Position numbers and translations under genes: made by a program
Shown: in pieces, positions 38,309 through 48,442 of the stretch
How the letters are laid out: the number at the start of each line of letters is the position of its first letter
How positions within the stretch are numbered: position 1 is the first letter of the stretch
Notes under the pieces: generated by a model
The model's database searches: none
Told to the model about the DNA's origin: nothing
Seen by the model: the letters and a program-made list of their open reading frames with translations, nothing else
From: an uncultured Nitrosomonas sp.
Lineage (GTDB): Bacteria > Pseudomonadota > Gammaproteobacteria > Burkholderiales > Nitrosomonadaceae
Reading direction: 5' to 3'
Length of the DNA: 64,000 bases
NCBI GenBank assembly: GCA_949281375.1
Contig: CASDLT010000040.1
Location: 223,125-287,124 of the forward strand

Positions 38309-39463
38309 ATGATTCTTATTCTTGTGCCTAATACCCGGCAGGATAGTCCGGAATATAAACAACTTCTCGCACATTTGGCCAATTTCTCCGGCATATCGAC
38401 ACGTGTTCATACTGAGGTGGGTGCAGAACAGACTTTGTCGGAAATTTATCTGATCGGTAATACCAAGGTGTTATCGATTGAAGATGTTCGCCTACTTCCT
38501 TGCGTCGACAGGGTAGTCAGAGTTTCAGAAGAGTACCGTGTCCTGGGGCGGCATGAAAATGACGATCGTCCCACTCACTTCGATTATAACGGTGTTCGTT
38601 TTGGGCAAGACAGCCTGAATGTATTTGCAGGATTATGTGCGGTGGATACAATTGAACATGTTGAAATCATGATGAAAGTTTTGAAAGATCATGGTCAGGT
38701 ATGTACACGCATGGGTGCGTATAAACCACGTACCAGTCCATACGCATTTCAAGGGCACGGCAAAACCTGTTTGCCCTATGTGTTCGATCTTGCTGGCAAA
38801 TACGGCATCAAGGTGATTGCCATGGAAATTACGCATGAATCTCACTTGGAGGAGATCCGTAATGCGCTATATCAAACGGGTAATACCACGGGCGTCATGT
38901 TGCAGATTGGAACACGGAATACACAGAATTTCGAATTGCTTAAGATCGTGGGGCGTCAGCAGGATTTTCCAGTATTGATCAAGCGGGGGTTTGGCATTAC
39001 GCTGGATGAGTCATTGAATGCGGCAGAATATCTGGCGTCGGAAGGAAACCGTAAGGTGGTGTTTGGATTACGGGGCATGAAGACCAATATGGGCGATCCT
39101 CATCGCAATTTTGTCGATTTTACACATGTGCCTGTCGTCAAACGGTTAACCCGCATGCCAATCTGTATCGATCCTTCCCACTCTGTGGGAACGCGCGCTT
39201 CTTCGCCCGATGGGATTCTTGACATCATGCATGCCACTGCTCAAGGTATCATTGCAGGCGCCAACATGGTTCTTGTCGATTTTCACCCTGCACCCAGCAA
39301 GGCTTTGGTAGATGGACCGCAAGCGCTGCTCATGAAGGAATTGCCGCAATTCCTGGAAGATATTCAGATTGCTCGCGAAGCGTATCAAAAACGCGTTGCC
39401 TTGGTCGAACGTTATCGAGGAGAAGAATCATCAATGCCTGATAGGTCGATAGCAACTTTCTGA
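38309..39463 (+). CDS. 3-deoxy-7-phosphoheptulonate (DAHP) synthase, type I-beta
   Basis: This 384-residue enzyme joins PEP and erythrose-4-phosphate in the first step of aromatic amino acid synthesis. It has the ACT-like N-terminal domain (MILILVPN, then a short alpha/beta region) followed by a barrel with GAYKPRTSPYAFQG, QIGTRNTQNF, LIKRGFG, IDPSHSVGTR and VDFHPAP. This is the AroAI-beta type, regulated through its N-terminal domain in Thermotoga-like enzymes, not the enteric AroG type. The ATG at 38309 aligns best with the family start. In-frame upstream ATG 38216 or TTG 38162 would give up to 49 extra residues without similarity. No aro genes are adjacent. Confidence 0.9.
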   Translation: MILILVPNTRQDSPEYKQLLAHLANFSGISTRVHTEVGAEQTLSEIYLIGNTKVLSIEDVRLLPCVDRVVRVSEEYRVLGRHENDDRPTHFDYNGVRFGQDSLNVFAGLCAVDTIEHVEIMMKVLKDHGQVCTRMGAYKPRTSPYAFQGHGKTCLPYVFDLAGKYGIKVIAMEITHESHLEEIRNALYQTGNTTGVMLQIGTRNTQNFELLKIVGRQQDFPVLIKRGFGITLDESLNAAEYLASEGNRKVVFGLRGMKTNMGDPHRNFVDFTHVPVVKRLTRMPICIDPSHSVGTRASSPDGILDIMHATAQGIIAGANMVLVDFHPAPSKALVDGPQALLMKELPQFLEDIQIAREAYQKRVALVERYRGEESSMPDRSIATF

Positions 39464-39521
39464 TATGTACAGAATGACTACTTACGGATTGCAATAAGCT
39501 AATTCGTTATTGGAGAAAAAG

Positions 39522-40466
39522 ATGATCAAAGTATTACTTTCAAATCCCAGAGGCTTCTGCGCTGGCGTGGACCGCGCAATTGAAATTGTAGAGCGAGCGC
39601 TGACGATGCACGGAGCACCTATCTATGTGCGTCATGAAGTCGTGCACAATCGTTTCGTTGTCGAAAACCTCGAAAAGAAAGGCGCAGTATTCGTAGAAAA
39701 TCTGGATGAAGTCCCGCAGGACAGTATCTTGATATTTAGCGCTCATGGGGTGTCTCATGCGGTGCGCCGGGAAGCAGCCGATCGTAAATTAAAGGTTTTT
39801 GATGCAACCTGCCCGCTGGTGACCAAAGTTCATGTTGAAGTGGCCAAAATGCGCAAGGAAGGTAAGGAGATCATTATGATCGGTCATCAGGGTCATCCGG
39901 AAGTGGAAGGAACAATGGGTCAGATCGAAGGTGTTGATAAGGGAATGTATCTGGTGGAAACCGAAATGGATGTGGATGCTCTCACCGTCAAGGATGAAAC
40001 GAATTTGGCGTATGTTACTCAGACTACTTTGTCGGTCGATGATGCTGCGCGAATTGTCGAGGCGCTCAAACGGCGCTTTCCGATGATCACGGGCCCAAAG
40101 AAGGATGATATTTGCTATGCGACACAGAATCGTCAGGATGCAGTGAAGAAAATGGTGAATCAATGTGATTTGGTGATCGTGGTCGGTTCTCCCAATAGTT
40201 CGAATTCAAACCGGTTATGCGAAGTCGCAAGGAATGCCAATGTGGAAGCTTATATGGTGGATCGCGCAGAACAATTGCAGGAAGAGTGGTTCCTGGGAAA
40301 GAAAAACATTGGGATTACTGCGGGCGCTTCGGCTCCAGAAATACTGGTGCAGCAGGTCATTTCTCGACTCAAACAGATTGGAGCAGAACAAATTGGTGAA
40401 GACGTCACAATTGAAGAGTTGAGCGGTGTGGTTGAATCAGTTGTGTTCCCATTGCCCAAAGCTTAA
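39522..40466 (+). CDS. ispH: 4-hydroxy-3-methylbut-2-enyl diphosphate reductase
   Basis: This 314-residue enzyme is the last step of the MEP isoprenoid pathway and makes IPP and DMAPP. The three iron-sulfur cysteines lie in [15 protein letters not shown] (about C13), in [11 protein letters not shown] (about C97) and in the later [13 protein letters not shown] part. The family's [14 protein letters not shown] motif (about 124-137) is intact. The ATG at 39522 has GGAG 6 bases upstream. Its stop overlaps the stop of the convergent thiO gene by 4 bases. Confidence 0.95.
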   Translation: MIKVLLSNPRGFCAGVDRAIEIVERALTMHGAPIYVRHEVVHNRFVVENLEKKGAVFVENLDEVPQDSILIFSAHGVSHAVRREAADRKLKVFDATCPLVTKVHVEVAKMRKEGKEIIMIGHQGHPEVEGTMGQIEGVDKGMYLVETEMDVDALTVKDETNLAYVTQTTLSVDDAARIVEALKRRFPMITGPKKDDICYATQNRQDAVKKMVNQCDLVIVVGSPNSSNSNRLCEVARNANVEAYMVDRAEQLQEEWFLGKKNIGITAGASAPEILVQQVISRLKQIGAEQIGEDVTIEELSGVVESVVFPLPKA

Positions 40467-41563
40467 GAAATTCCGGAGGCACTGCGCAATGATTCCCATC
40501 CGTTCTGATAAGGTCCGCTATCAATGGGTTGTGGCCTTCCGGTAATTGCATTGACTAGAATTTCAGCACTGGCTGGCGCCATCGTAACTCCATAACGAAA
40601 ATGCCCGGTGTTGAAAAAAACATTCCGAATAGTCGGATGTTTGCCAATGATCGGTACATTATTGGCCGAAGCAGGACGCAATCCCGACCACTGCTGAATA
40701 ATCGGCATCATTTGCAGTGAAGGAAGAACAGAGTGGGAGCGGTTCAATAAATACTCTCGAGCGGATGCTGTCGCCTGTTTATCAAATCCAACGTCTTCCA
40801 AAGTACTGCCTACTAATAGATGACCATCCCTGCGGGGAATGAGATACACGCCGTTCTGGATGAGGATGGTGGATAGTGGTGGTTGATCAAACTTGAACAA
40901 TAGCATTTGTCCTTTGATCGGTTTGATATTTAGTTTGAATGCGTCATTTTTCAGTATTGTCGTGCTCCAGGCGCCGGCACAAATCACGATGTAATCAGCA
41001 AAGAATTCTCCATGCGATGAGATGATCGATTGAAGATGGTGTTCCATTCTCTTCAAGCCAGTCACAACACAATGTTCGATGATCTTTCCACCTAATTCGA
41101 GGATTCGTTTTCGTAATGCCCGCAGCAAACGAGGATTGCGGACCTGTGCGACTTCTGGTAACAGCAAACCCTCCAGATTCATTTTACTGCTTTCTATGGT
41201 TGGGATTGAGCACTGCCTAATTCTAACTTCCCGCATCGAACACCACTGTAAAGCTGTTTTTTGATCATGCGGCGGCAATATCAGCATTCCTGATACCTCA
41301 TATTCGGGATCGATACCCGTAGCATGATGCAAAAGGGAGCACCAATCAGGAAATAGGCTAGCGCTGTAACTGGTGAGTCGCGTAACCTCATCGGAATAGT
41401 CCCAGGGGCAAAGCGGGGATAAAATTCCTCCTCCTGCCCATGACGATTCCTGCCCGACCGCATGACGTTCCAGTATCGTAACGTTTGCACCCTGCAACAA
41501 AAGGCGCTCTGCAGTTGCAAGTCCAATGATTCCCGCACCAATGACGATGACGTCTTGTTTCAT
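40463..41563 (-). CDS. thiO: Glycine oxidase ThiO (FAD-dependent)
   Basis: This 366-residue FAD-dependent amine oxidase of the DAO family starts with [25 protein letters not shown], the FAD-binding Rossmann motif. [13 protein letters not shown] (about 39-51) and the C-terminal [14 protein letters not shown] segment are typical of ThiO. ThiO makes the iminoacetate precursor of the thiamine thiazole from glycine. No thiG, thiS or thiE is adjacent, so the thiamine role is inferred from family likeness. Confidence 0.85.
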   Translation of the reverse strand: MKQDVIVIGAGIIGLATAERLLLQGANVTILERHAVGQESSWAGGGILSPLCPWDYSDEVTRLTSYSASLFPDWCSLLHHATGIDPEYEVSGMLILPPHDQKTALQWCSMREVRIRQCSIPTIESSKMNLEGLLLPEVAQVRNPRLLRALRKRILELGGKIIEHCVVTGLKRMEHHLQSIISSHGEFFADYIVICAGAWSTTILKNDAFKLNIKPIKGQMLLFKFDQPPLSTILIQNGVYLIPRRDGHLLVGSTLEDVGFDKQATASAREYLLNRSHSVLPSLQMMPIIQQWSGLRPASANNVPIIGKHPTIRNVFFNTGHFRYGVTMAPASAEILVNAITGRPQPIDSGPYQNGWESLRSASGIS

Positions 41564-41783
41564 GCAAAAAGCTTACTTTTTGTTTACCTGAAGAAATAAC
41601 GAATTGACCGGCAGCATGAATTGTAACTCATGAGAGGGACTATCTTCGTGGCTTGAGGGAGATTTAGAAGATAACCCTCGAAATTCTTATTAAAGTTAAT
41701 CAACTGACTAACCGTTAATTCTTGGACTCCTCTACTGAAGAACATGATGTTCAGAGTGAAAATAATTGTTGAGCATTATAGCG

Positions 41784-42320
41784 ATGAGAAACGAGCAGGA
41801 TATTGAGAAAATCGATCAAAGTGGATTCACGTTGATAGAGCTGATGGTGACGTTAAGCGTTGCCATTATTATCTTATCGGTGGGCGTCCCAAATTATCGC
41901 GTATTTGTGCAGGATAGCCTCTTGATTGCTCAAAGCAATAGTTTTCATTCGGCGATAGCGTTAACCAAGAGTGAAGCGATCAAGCGCAGCAGTCGCGTGA
42001 CGCTCTGCCCGAGTAGTAACGGCACAAGCTGTACGGGGGGTACCTCCTGGTCAAATGGTTGGATAGTATTTACCAACCCTAATGGAAATAACGTTGTTGA
42101 TGCTGGGGATGAAATTCTGCAGGTAGGCGCGGCGCTGTCCGGGGGAAGCACGCTTTCAGGGGGAAAGACAAGAATTACATTCACGTCCAATGGATTTTCG
42201 ATGGCATCCAATGATACTTTTTCGTTATGCGACAGTCGTGGCGCTACCTATTCCAAAGTTCTCGTTCTGAACAATCAAGGCCGTATTCACGCTGAAACGG
42301 GTACTGGAACATGTTCGTAA
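41784..42320 (+). CDS. fimT: Type IV pilus minor pilin, FimT/GspH type
   Basis: This 178-residue minor pilin has a short leader ending in glycine, then FTLIELMVTLSVAI with the conserved E5, the prepilin peptidase site G|FTLIE. A hydrophobic N-terminal helix follows. The globular part has paired cysteines (TLCPSSNGTSCTGG and a C-terminal GTCS), consistent with GspH/FimT. The ATG at 41784 is preferred; an in-frame TTG at 41766 is unsupported. It begins the minor-pilin operon. Confidence 0.88.
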   Translation: MRNEQDIEKIDQSGFTLIELMVTLSVAIIILSVGVPNYRVFVQDSLLIAQSNSFHSAIALTKSEAIKRSSRVTLCPSSNGTSCTGGTSWSNGWIVFTNPNGNNVVDAGDEILQVGAALSGGSTLSGGKTRITFTSNGFSMASNDTFSLCDSRGATYSKVLVLNNQGRIHAETGTGTCS

Positions 42321-42808
42321 TCCATCCTTTGACAATGAAGCAGCAAGGATTCAGTTTGCTGGAAATACTGATCACGATTTTAATCGTGTCGTTTGGATTG
42401 CTGGGGATGGCGGCGTTGATCATTTCAGGTGCGCGCAGCAATAATATTGCGCATTACCGCTCAGTAGCAAGCAAACAGACCGAAGACATCGCGGATCGCA
42501 TGCGCGCCAATCGAGCGGGGCTCATTGCCGGTGCCTATGATGATCTAGCGGCGACCACACCCAATAGTGGCGACTGTGTGACGGGCGAGTGCAGCGAAAC
42601 GCAGATTGCCACGTATGATCATGCGCAATGGAACGCTGCCAATGCTCAATTGCTGCCTGGGGGTGTAGGTACTGTCACCGGAACTGTGGCGTTAGGATAT
42701 CGAATTACGCTCAGATGGACTGAAAAAGGCATGAATGAAGCTGATCTGACATGTCCCGCCGGTGTGCCTGCGAATACGCGATGTTTCGTGACCAGATTTG
42801 CGCCATGA
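42311..42808 (+). CDS. pilV: Type IV pilus modification protein PilV
   Basis: This 165-residue minor pilin carries the prepilin site QQG|FSLLEILIT. The hydrophobic helix is followed by a segment with ADRMRANRAGLIAGAYDD, the usual PilV pattern. It overlaps the end of fimT by 10 bases and its stop overlaps the pilW start. An in-frame ATG at 42335 would give a four-residue leader and is an alternative start. It takes part in priming pilus assembly with the other minor pilins. Confidence 0.88.
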   Translation: MFVIHPLTMKQQGFSLLEILITILIVSFGLLGMAALIISGARSNNIAHYRSVASKQTEDIADRMRANRAGLIAGAYDDLAATTPNSGDCVTGECSETQIATYDHAQWNAANAQLLPGGVGTVTGTVALGYRITLRWTEKGMNEADLTCPAGVPANTRCFVTRFAP

Positions 42809-43617
42809 ACTTTCCACGGATCACTTCCTTTACGCATTCCAGAGTTGAGTCTGGGGATCCGAAATTGGGATCCCAACTTGGCTTTACCTTGATAGAACTG
42901 ATGATTTCCATGACGCTGGGGTTGATGTTGTTATTGGTGATTAGCACCGTCTTTGTCAGCAGCCGTCAAAGTTTCCGCGAACAGGAAGACAACGCGCGCA
43001 TACAGGAGAGTGGACGATTTGCGCTCGAGATTATCGGGCGCAGTCTTAAACAAGCCGGTCATGTTGAAGTTCCATTCGATGACTTCAAGGTTGCATTTGA
43101 AGGAATCGCTATCAGTGGCACAAACGGTGGTGCGGGTGTGGCTGACACATTGACTCTACAGCAGGAAGGTGCGGTGGGTGATCAGGATTGTGAAGGGATG
43201 AATGTGACGGTTGCTGGCAGCATCATTCAGAATTTTTTTAATTTGGATGCGGTTAACGCCGAGCTGCAATGTCAAGGAGTGATTTCTGTTCCTCCTGCTG
43301 TGCCCGCTGTGCCTGCGGGCGCGCCAATTGGAAATGTATTGTTAGAAAATGTTGAGGATTTGCAGATTGTATATGGCATTGATACTGATGCGGATCAGTC
43401 GGTTGATCGATACGTGGCGACCGCTGCGGATTGGAATCAGGTCCTGACAGCCCGTGTCTGCGTACAAATCCGTTCCGATAAAATAAATATCGTACCTGCA
43501 GGGACGAATTATCTGGATTGTAACGACACTTCAATCGCGAATGCAGCAGACCGACGACTCAGACGTACATTCACTGCGACGTTTAACTTGCGCAATCGTA
43601 TCAACTTCCTGCCATGA
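42805..43617 (+). CDS. pilW: Type IV pilus minor pilin PilW
   Basis: This 270-residue protein has the prepilin site [15 protein letters not shown] after a 26-residue leader, longer than usual. The rest shows the PilW pattern: SRQSFREQEDNARIQESGRFALEIIGR and a large globular C-terminal domain with several cysteines. The ATG at 42805 overlaps the pilV stop as ATGA, which fixes the start. A proline/alanine-rich stretch (VPPAVPAVPAGAP) lies in the middle. Confidence 0.88.
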   Translation: MNFPRITSFTHSRVESGDPKLGSQLGFTLIELMISMTLGLMLLLVISTVFVSSRQSFREQEDNARIQESGRFALEIIGRSLKQAGHVEVPFDDFKVAFEGIAISGTNGGAGVADTLTLQQEGAVGDQDCEGMNVTVAGSIIQNFFNLDAVNAELQCQGVISVPPAVPAVPAGAPIGNVLLENVEDLQIVYGIDTDADQSVDRYVATAADWNQVLTARVCVQIRSDKINIVPAGTNYLDCNDTSIANAADRRLRRTFTATFNLRNRINFLP

Positions 43618-44186
43618 GTACCTTAAATCATTTATCCATGAAACAACAAGGGGCTGCGTTTGTCACGGGCCTGATTTTTTTGATGGTTCTGACCCTGCTG
43701 GGTATTACGGTTGCAAAAATGGCAACCATCGAAGAGCGTATGTCAGGCAATATGCGAGATCGGATGATCGCCATGCAAGCAGCGGAAATGGCCTTGCGCT
43801 ATGCAGAGCAGCATATCCGCGATAACGATCCTGCCACGAATAATCCGAAAGCAGTCGAAGGCATAGAAGAATTCGACACGACGTGTACCTCAGGGCTTTG
43901 TTACTACGGTGCAGGAGTGGCGGCGCCTGTTGTTTCCGCGACCACGACCTATTGCACACCCACATGTCCGTTCAGCTACGCTGAAGGGACTTTATTCAGG
44001 ACTGACGGCATAGACTATACCGCGCCGGAGTTGCCTGCGGGCGTGCCTGTTCCTACTTACCTCATAGAAGGTATCCAAAAAACACCTCCCGGCGGTAGTT
44101 TGAGATTCTATTACCGCATCACCGTCCGTGCGCAAGGTATAAAAACTGGCACCGTAGTTTGGTTGCAAGAAGTATTTAGACCCTAG
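43614..44186 (+). CDS. pilX: Type IV pilus assembly protein PilX
   Basis: This 190-residue protein starts with MSTLNHLSMKQQGAAFVTGLIFLMVLTLLG. This is the PilX-type N-terminal helix, without the E5 residue of major pilins. MSGNMRDRMIAMQAAEMALRYAE is the characteristic PilX continuation. The ATG overlaps the pilW stop as ATGA. PilX works with PilY1 and the other minor pilins at the pilus tip. Confidence 0.88.
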   Translation: MSTLNHLSMKQQGAAFVTGLIFLMVLTLLGITVAKMATIEERMSGNMRDRMIAMQAAEMALRYAEQHIRDNDPATNNPKAVEGIEEFDTTCTSGLCYYGAGVAAPVVSATTTYCTPTCPFSYAEGTLFRTDGIDYTAPELPAGVPVPTYLIEGIQKTPPGGSLRFYYRITVRAQGIKTGTVVWLQEVFRP

Positions 44187-44218
44187 AGAACGTTTGAAAT
44201 AGAAAGGATGGATCTACC

Positions 44219-47200
44219 ATGAAAATGACATTGCTGGGCCATACCGTTACGCTGAATATCATTGCCCTTAGTTTGTTCATGCATTGGCCAGGTGGAATCC
44301 ATGCGGCGCCGCCGCTATCGAATAGTCCGTTGTTTCTGGGTGGAAATATTTCCCCGAACGTAATGTTTACGCTTGATGATTCTGGTTCGATGCATTTTGA
44401 AATCATGCCGGAAGAATTGATTCTTCAGGATGTGCGTTATATGTTCCCTCGAGCAACTGGAGTTTATGGTGCAGATGACTACAATAATTACGTCGTTGAT
44501 TTTGATGAAACCAATAAGTATGCAGTTAAATTACGGTCCAGCTATGTCAATAAAATTTATTACAATCCAACAGTAAGATATTTGCCATGGAGCAATGCGG
44601 ATGGTTCTCTGATGAATAACGCGAGTTCTACCTGTGCATATCATAACCCGCTGAATACTGGCGCAGGTTGTCGCAATTTAACCGTGAACAATACGCAGAC
44701 GGCTCGTTGGTTGAACAACAATGGAACCCGTTCTGCCAGTGTATCAAAAACATTCTACCCTGCCGTGTATTATCAATATAACAGTGGTAGCGTCGATAAT
44801 CCTACCAGCTATACCGAAATAGAGATCAAATCCTCAACAACTACTTATACCGGTGGCCCCAATCGTTCCGATTGCGCTGCGGCTCCAACCTGCACTTATA
44901 ACGAAGAAATTCAGAATTTTGCCAATTGGTATACCTATTATCGTTCACGTATTTTACTGGCGCGCGCGGGTATCGGCAGAGCTTTTTCCGCCCAAGGGAA
45001 TACCATGAGGGTCGGGTTCGCGGCGATTAATAAAGGCTCAACGACAATAGATGGAGTGGCCACGACCGTTGTAAAAAGCGGGGTAAGACAATTTACCGGT
45101 ACAGATAGAACCAATTTTTTTACCAATCTCTATGATCATGATATCCCAGCCGAAGGAACACCATTGCGCGAAGCAATGATTGCCGTTGGGGAATACTTCA
45201 AAAGAACTGACGATAAAGGCCCCTGGGGGTTGACACCTGGTTCAACGGGCGGCACACAGCATGAGTGCCGGCAGAACTACAATATTTTGATGACGGATGG
45301 TTATTGGACGGAAGGTTCCATATCGGGATTGGATAATTCAGATAATACAGCAGGTTCCAGCATTATTAATCATTCCTCACCTGCTTCACCTGCATCGTAC
45401 AGCTACGCACCGGCGCTGCCTTATTCCGATGCCTATAGCGATACGCTCGCGGACGCTGCCATGCAGTACTGGAAAAATGATTTACGCACAGATCTGCAGA
45501 ACAAAGTTCCTATCAATCCGCATGACCCTGCATTCTGGCAGCACTTGGTGAATTTTACAGTCGGTCTTGGGGTTACAGGTACGTTAACCGAATTACCTTC
45601 GGGCGCCCAGTCTTGGCCGGATCCAACCGCGGCTGATGCAAAAAAAATTGATGATTTATGGCATGCTGCAGTTAACAGCAGAGGGAGTTTCTTTAGCGCC
45701 TCAGATCCTGCTGCATTTTCGAATGCGCTCACCAATGCTTTGACGGCCATTATTTCGCGGACAGGATCCGCTTCTGCCGTCGCTGCGAACTCTAATTCGT
45801 TAAAGACAAATGGGCGAATTTATCAGGCAAAATTTAATAGTGGCGATTGGAGTGGGCAATTACTATCAATCCCTTTTGGTCCAGCGGGAATATTGGCTAC
45901 TACTGAATGGAATGCTGGAGCAGTATCGCTGTCACCCAGTGTCATTAACCCGGCTTCCAGGGTGATGATTACCAAGGGAAGCAGTGATGGGGTTGCATTC
46001 CAATATGCCAATTTAACGACCGCCCAGAAGACATTCATTGACAAGAATGCTGCAGGAACGATTGACAATTGCGGAGTGGAACGAATCGCATATTTGCGAG
46101 GCACTGCATCTCAGGAAAGCAGTGCGGGAACGTTCACTTGCGCGAGCTCCACAGCAATTAATAAATTTCGTGTTCGATCGACCAGCAAATTGGGTGATAT
46201 TGTTAATTCCGGTCCTATGTTTGTGGGAAAACCCAGTGCAGGGTTTTCTGATGTCGATCATTCGGGGTATGCGGCATTCAAAAATAACTATAAAGACCGC
46301 CTTCCGATGATCTATGTGGGTGCAAATGATGGCATTCTTCACGGCTTTAACGCTTGCATCGTAGGTGTGACGCCGGGATGCACGACTGCTGATGCAGGCA
46401 AGGAATTACTTGCTTATGTACCAAGCCATGTGTATTCGAATCTCAGCAGGCTTACGGATAAGGATTATAACGCCAGTCATCGCTATTTCGCCGATGGCTC
46501 TCCGATGGTGGGAGATATTTATTCCAGTAGTACATCCAGCTGGCGCACGATATTGGTGGGGGGATTGAATGGTGGTGGCCAAGGTTTTTATGCTTTAAAC
46601 GTGACCAATCCGAGTGATGCCGCCAAATCTGAACCGGTATTTTCTGAGGCGAATGCCGCCAGCCTGTTGTTGTGGGAATTTTCGGATGCTGATGACGGAG
46701 ATATGGGCTATAGCTACAATCTTCCTCAAATTAATGCCTTCACTGGTCAGGCCCGACAGATCGTCAAAATGGAAAATGGGAAATGGGCCGTGGTAGTCGG
46801 CAACGGTTACAACAGCGCAAATGGCAAAGCAGTGCTGTATATACTCTTCATTACCGGAGGTGAAGATGGCAGTTGGACGTTAGGAACAGACTTCATCAAG
46901 TTGGTGGCAGATGCGGGCACAGGCAATGGCCTCTCTACCCCCACTCCGTTTGATTCAAACGGCAATGGTTTGGCGGATGTTATTTATGCTGGCGATTTCA
47001 AAGGCAATCTATGGAAATTCGATGTCAGCTCATCGACCTCAGCCAACTGGAAAGTAGCAATGAGTGGGGCGCCATTGTTTACCGCAGGTACAACAAAGCC
47101 GATCGTTTCTCCCCCTGCGATTACTTTTCATCCTAAAAAGGGTCAGATCGTCATGTTCGGCACAGGTAAGTACCTGGAAACTGCAGATACAACCAACACC

Positions 47201-47734
47201 AATGTGCAAACTTTCTATGGATTGTGGGATTTAAATACCACCGGAACCATAACAGCATCCATGCTTACTCAACAGGTTTTCACGGATGGGACTGTCAGAA
47301 CGGGTACCCAAAACCAAGTAAATTACTCTGCCACGATTAAAGGCTGGTATTTGAATTTGCCAGTGAGTGGAGAAAGAGTGACAGGAACACCAACGGTCGA
47401 AGATGGCATTTTGGTATTCAATACGATTGTTCCATCTGCGTCTCCGTGTGATTTTGGCGGGAGAGGATTTGTAAATGCGCTTGATTATTTGTCAGGAAGT
47501 ATGCTGTCATTCCCGACATTCGATTATACGAGAAATAGAGTGCTTTCTCTTGAGGATGGATTATCCGCGGGCATTGAAATAGGCTTCTCAGTGGGAGGAG
47601 TGACACGTATCAGAGGCAAAACGGACGATATATTGGTGTCTTCAACAGCAGAGGGTGGACTTGTCCAAACTACCACAGCCAAAGGGGCTGCCGGCCTGCG
47701 GGGCCGGATCACATGGCGGGAATTTATGCCCTGA
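44219..47734 (+). CDS. pilY1: Type IV pilus tip-associated adhesin PilY1
   Basis: This 1171-residue secreted protein has a signal peptide (residues 1-29, ending HAA). It has an N-terminal von Willebrand A-like region with the metal motif DDSGSM (about 51-56) and a C-terminal beta-propeller. The propeller carries a calcium-binding loop, DSNGNGLADVIYAGD (about 911-925), in the place and form known from P. aeruginosa PilY1. It acts as tip adhesin and in pilus retraction control. The start has AAGGA about 10 bases upstream. It sits between pilX and pilE as in the classical cluster. Confidence 0.93.
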   Translation: MKMTLLGHTVTLNIIALSLFMHWPGGIHAAPPLSNSPLFLGGNISPNVMFTLDDSGSMHFEIMPEELILQDVRYMFPRATGVYGADDYNNYVVDFDETNKYAVKLRSSYVNKIYYNPTVRYLPWSNADGSLMNNASSTCAYHNPLNTGAGCRNLTVNNTQTARWLNNNGTRSASVSKTFYPAVYYQYNSGSVDNPTSYTEIEIKSSTTTYTGGPNRSDCAAAPTCTYNEEIQNFANWYTYYRSRILLARAGIGRAFSAQGNTMRVGFAAINKGSTTIDGVATTVVKSGVRQFTGTDRTNFFTNLYDHDIPAEGTPLREAMIAVGEYFKRTDDKGPWGLTPGSTGGTQHECRQNYNILMTDGYWTEGSISGLDNSDNTAGSSIINHSSPASPASYSYAPALPYSDAYSDTLADAAMQYWKNDLRTDLQNKVPINPHDPAFWQHLVNFTVGLGVTGTLTELPSGAQSWPDPTAADAKKIDDLWHAAVNSRGSFFSASDPAAFSNALTNALTAIISRTGSASAVAANSNSLKTNGRIYQAKFNSGDWSGQLLSIPFGPAGILATTEWNAGAVSLSPSVINPASRVMITKGSSDGVAFQYANLTTAQKTFIDKNAAGTIDNCGVERIAYLRGTASQESSAGTFTCASSTAINKFRVRSTSKLGDIVNSGPMFVGKPSAGFSDVDHSGYAAFKNNYKDRLPMIYVGANDGILHGFNACIVGVTPGCTTADAGKELLAYVPSHVYSNLSRLTDKDYNASHRYFADGSPMVGDIYSSSTSSWRTILVGGLNGGGQGFYALNVTNPSDAAKSEPVFSEANAASLLLWEFSDADDGDMGYSYNLPQINAFTGQARQIVKMENGKWAVVVGNGYNSANGKAVLYILFITGGEDGSWTLGTDFIKLVADAGTGNGLSTPTPFDSNGNGLADVIYAGDFKGNLWKFDVSSSTSANWKVAMSGAPLFTAGTTKPIVSPPAITFHPKKGQIVMFGTGKYLETADTTNTNVQTFYGLWDLNTTGTITASMLTQQVFTDGTVRTGTQNQVNYSATIKGWYLNLPVSGERVTGTPTVEDGILVFNTIVPSASPCDFGGRGFVNALDYLSGSMLSFPTFDYTRNRVLSLEDGLSAGIEIGFSVGGVTRIRGKTDDILVSSTAEGGLVQTTTAKGAAGLRGRITWREFMP

Positions 47735-47792
47735 GTCCACTTTAAAATGAGACAATGCCATTATTGATGAGAACCATTAGGAAATGATTGCG

Positions 47793-48251
47793 ATGAAACT
47801 GCAAACTTACACACGTCAATTAGCGGGTTTTACGTTAATCGAATTAATGATCACAGTTGCAATCGTCGGTATTATTGCGGCGGTGGCTGTTCCTTCCTAT
47901 CAGGATTATACGCGCCAGAATAATCGTGCTGGCGCTAAAGCATTGCTTTACGAAAATGCGCAGTTCATGGAACGGTTTTATAGTCAAAATAGCCAGTACG
48001 ATGCTTCGGTTGGGGCAGACGCTCGCCCTAACACTGCAGATGATACGGCCGTCGTGCTGCCCAATACGCAATCACCTCGAACGGGCACAGCGCTTTATAA
48101 TATTTCATTGCAGGCAGTGACAAATGATACGTTCGTGCTTCGTGCAGTGCCGACCGGATCGATGGCGGGTGATCCCTGTGGTACGCTGACACTCAGTAAT
48201 ACGAATCTTCAGGGAGCCGGCGGCGATGTTGCAAGCTGCTGGAATCGATAA
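47793..48251 (+). CDS. pilE: Type IV pilin PilE
   Basis: This 152-residue minor pilin carries the site [30 protein letters not shown] with E5. A helix and a globular part with a C-terminal DPCGTL...ASCWNR disulfide loop follow. [12 protein letters not shown] is typical of PilE-family minor pilins. I prefer ATG 47793 because AGGAA ends 9 bases upstream; ATG 47784 lies only 1 base from it. It ends the fimT-pilE cluster. Confidence 0.9.
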   Translation: MKLQTYTRQLAGFTLIELMITVAIVGIIAAVAVPSYQDYTRQNNRAGAKALLYENAQFMERFYSQNSQYDASVGADARPNTADDTAVVLPNTQSPRTGTALYNISLQAVTNDTFVLRAVPTGSMAGDPCGTLTLSNTNLQGAGGDVASCWNR

Positions 48252-48442
48252 TTTCGGGAATGACCCTTGTTTTGACCAGAACGAAATTTTTGAAAGACTT
48301 TGAAATATGCCCGCAATCGATCCTGGAATGCTAACCTCACACTAGCTATGCTTTTTTATTCGTAGGCTGCAGTTGTCAATGAAATTCCAACCTGTCACTC
48401 GTTAGCTTTTCTGAAGCTTCCTTGACATTCAACAATCTCAGG

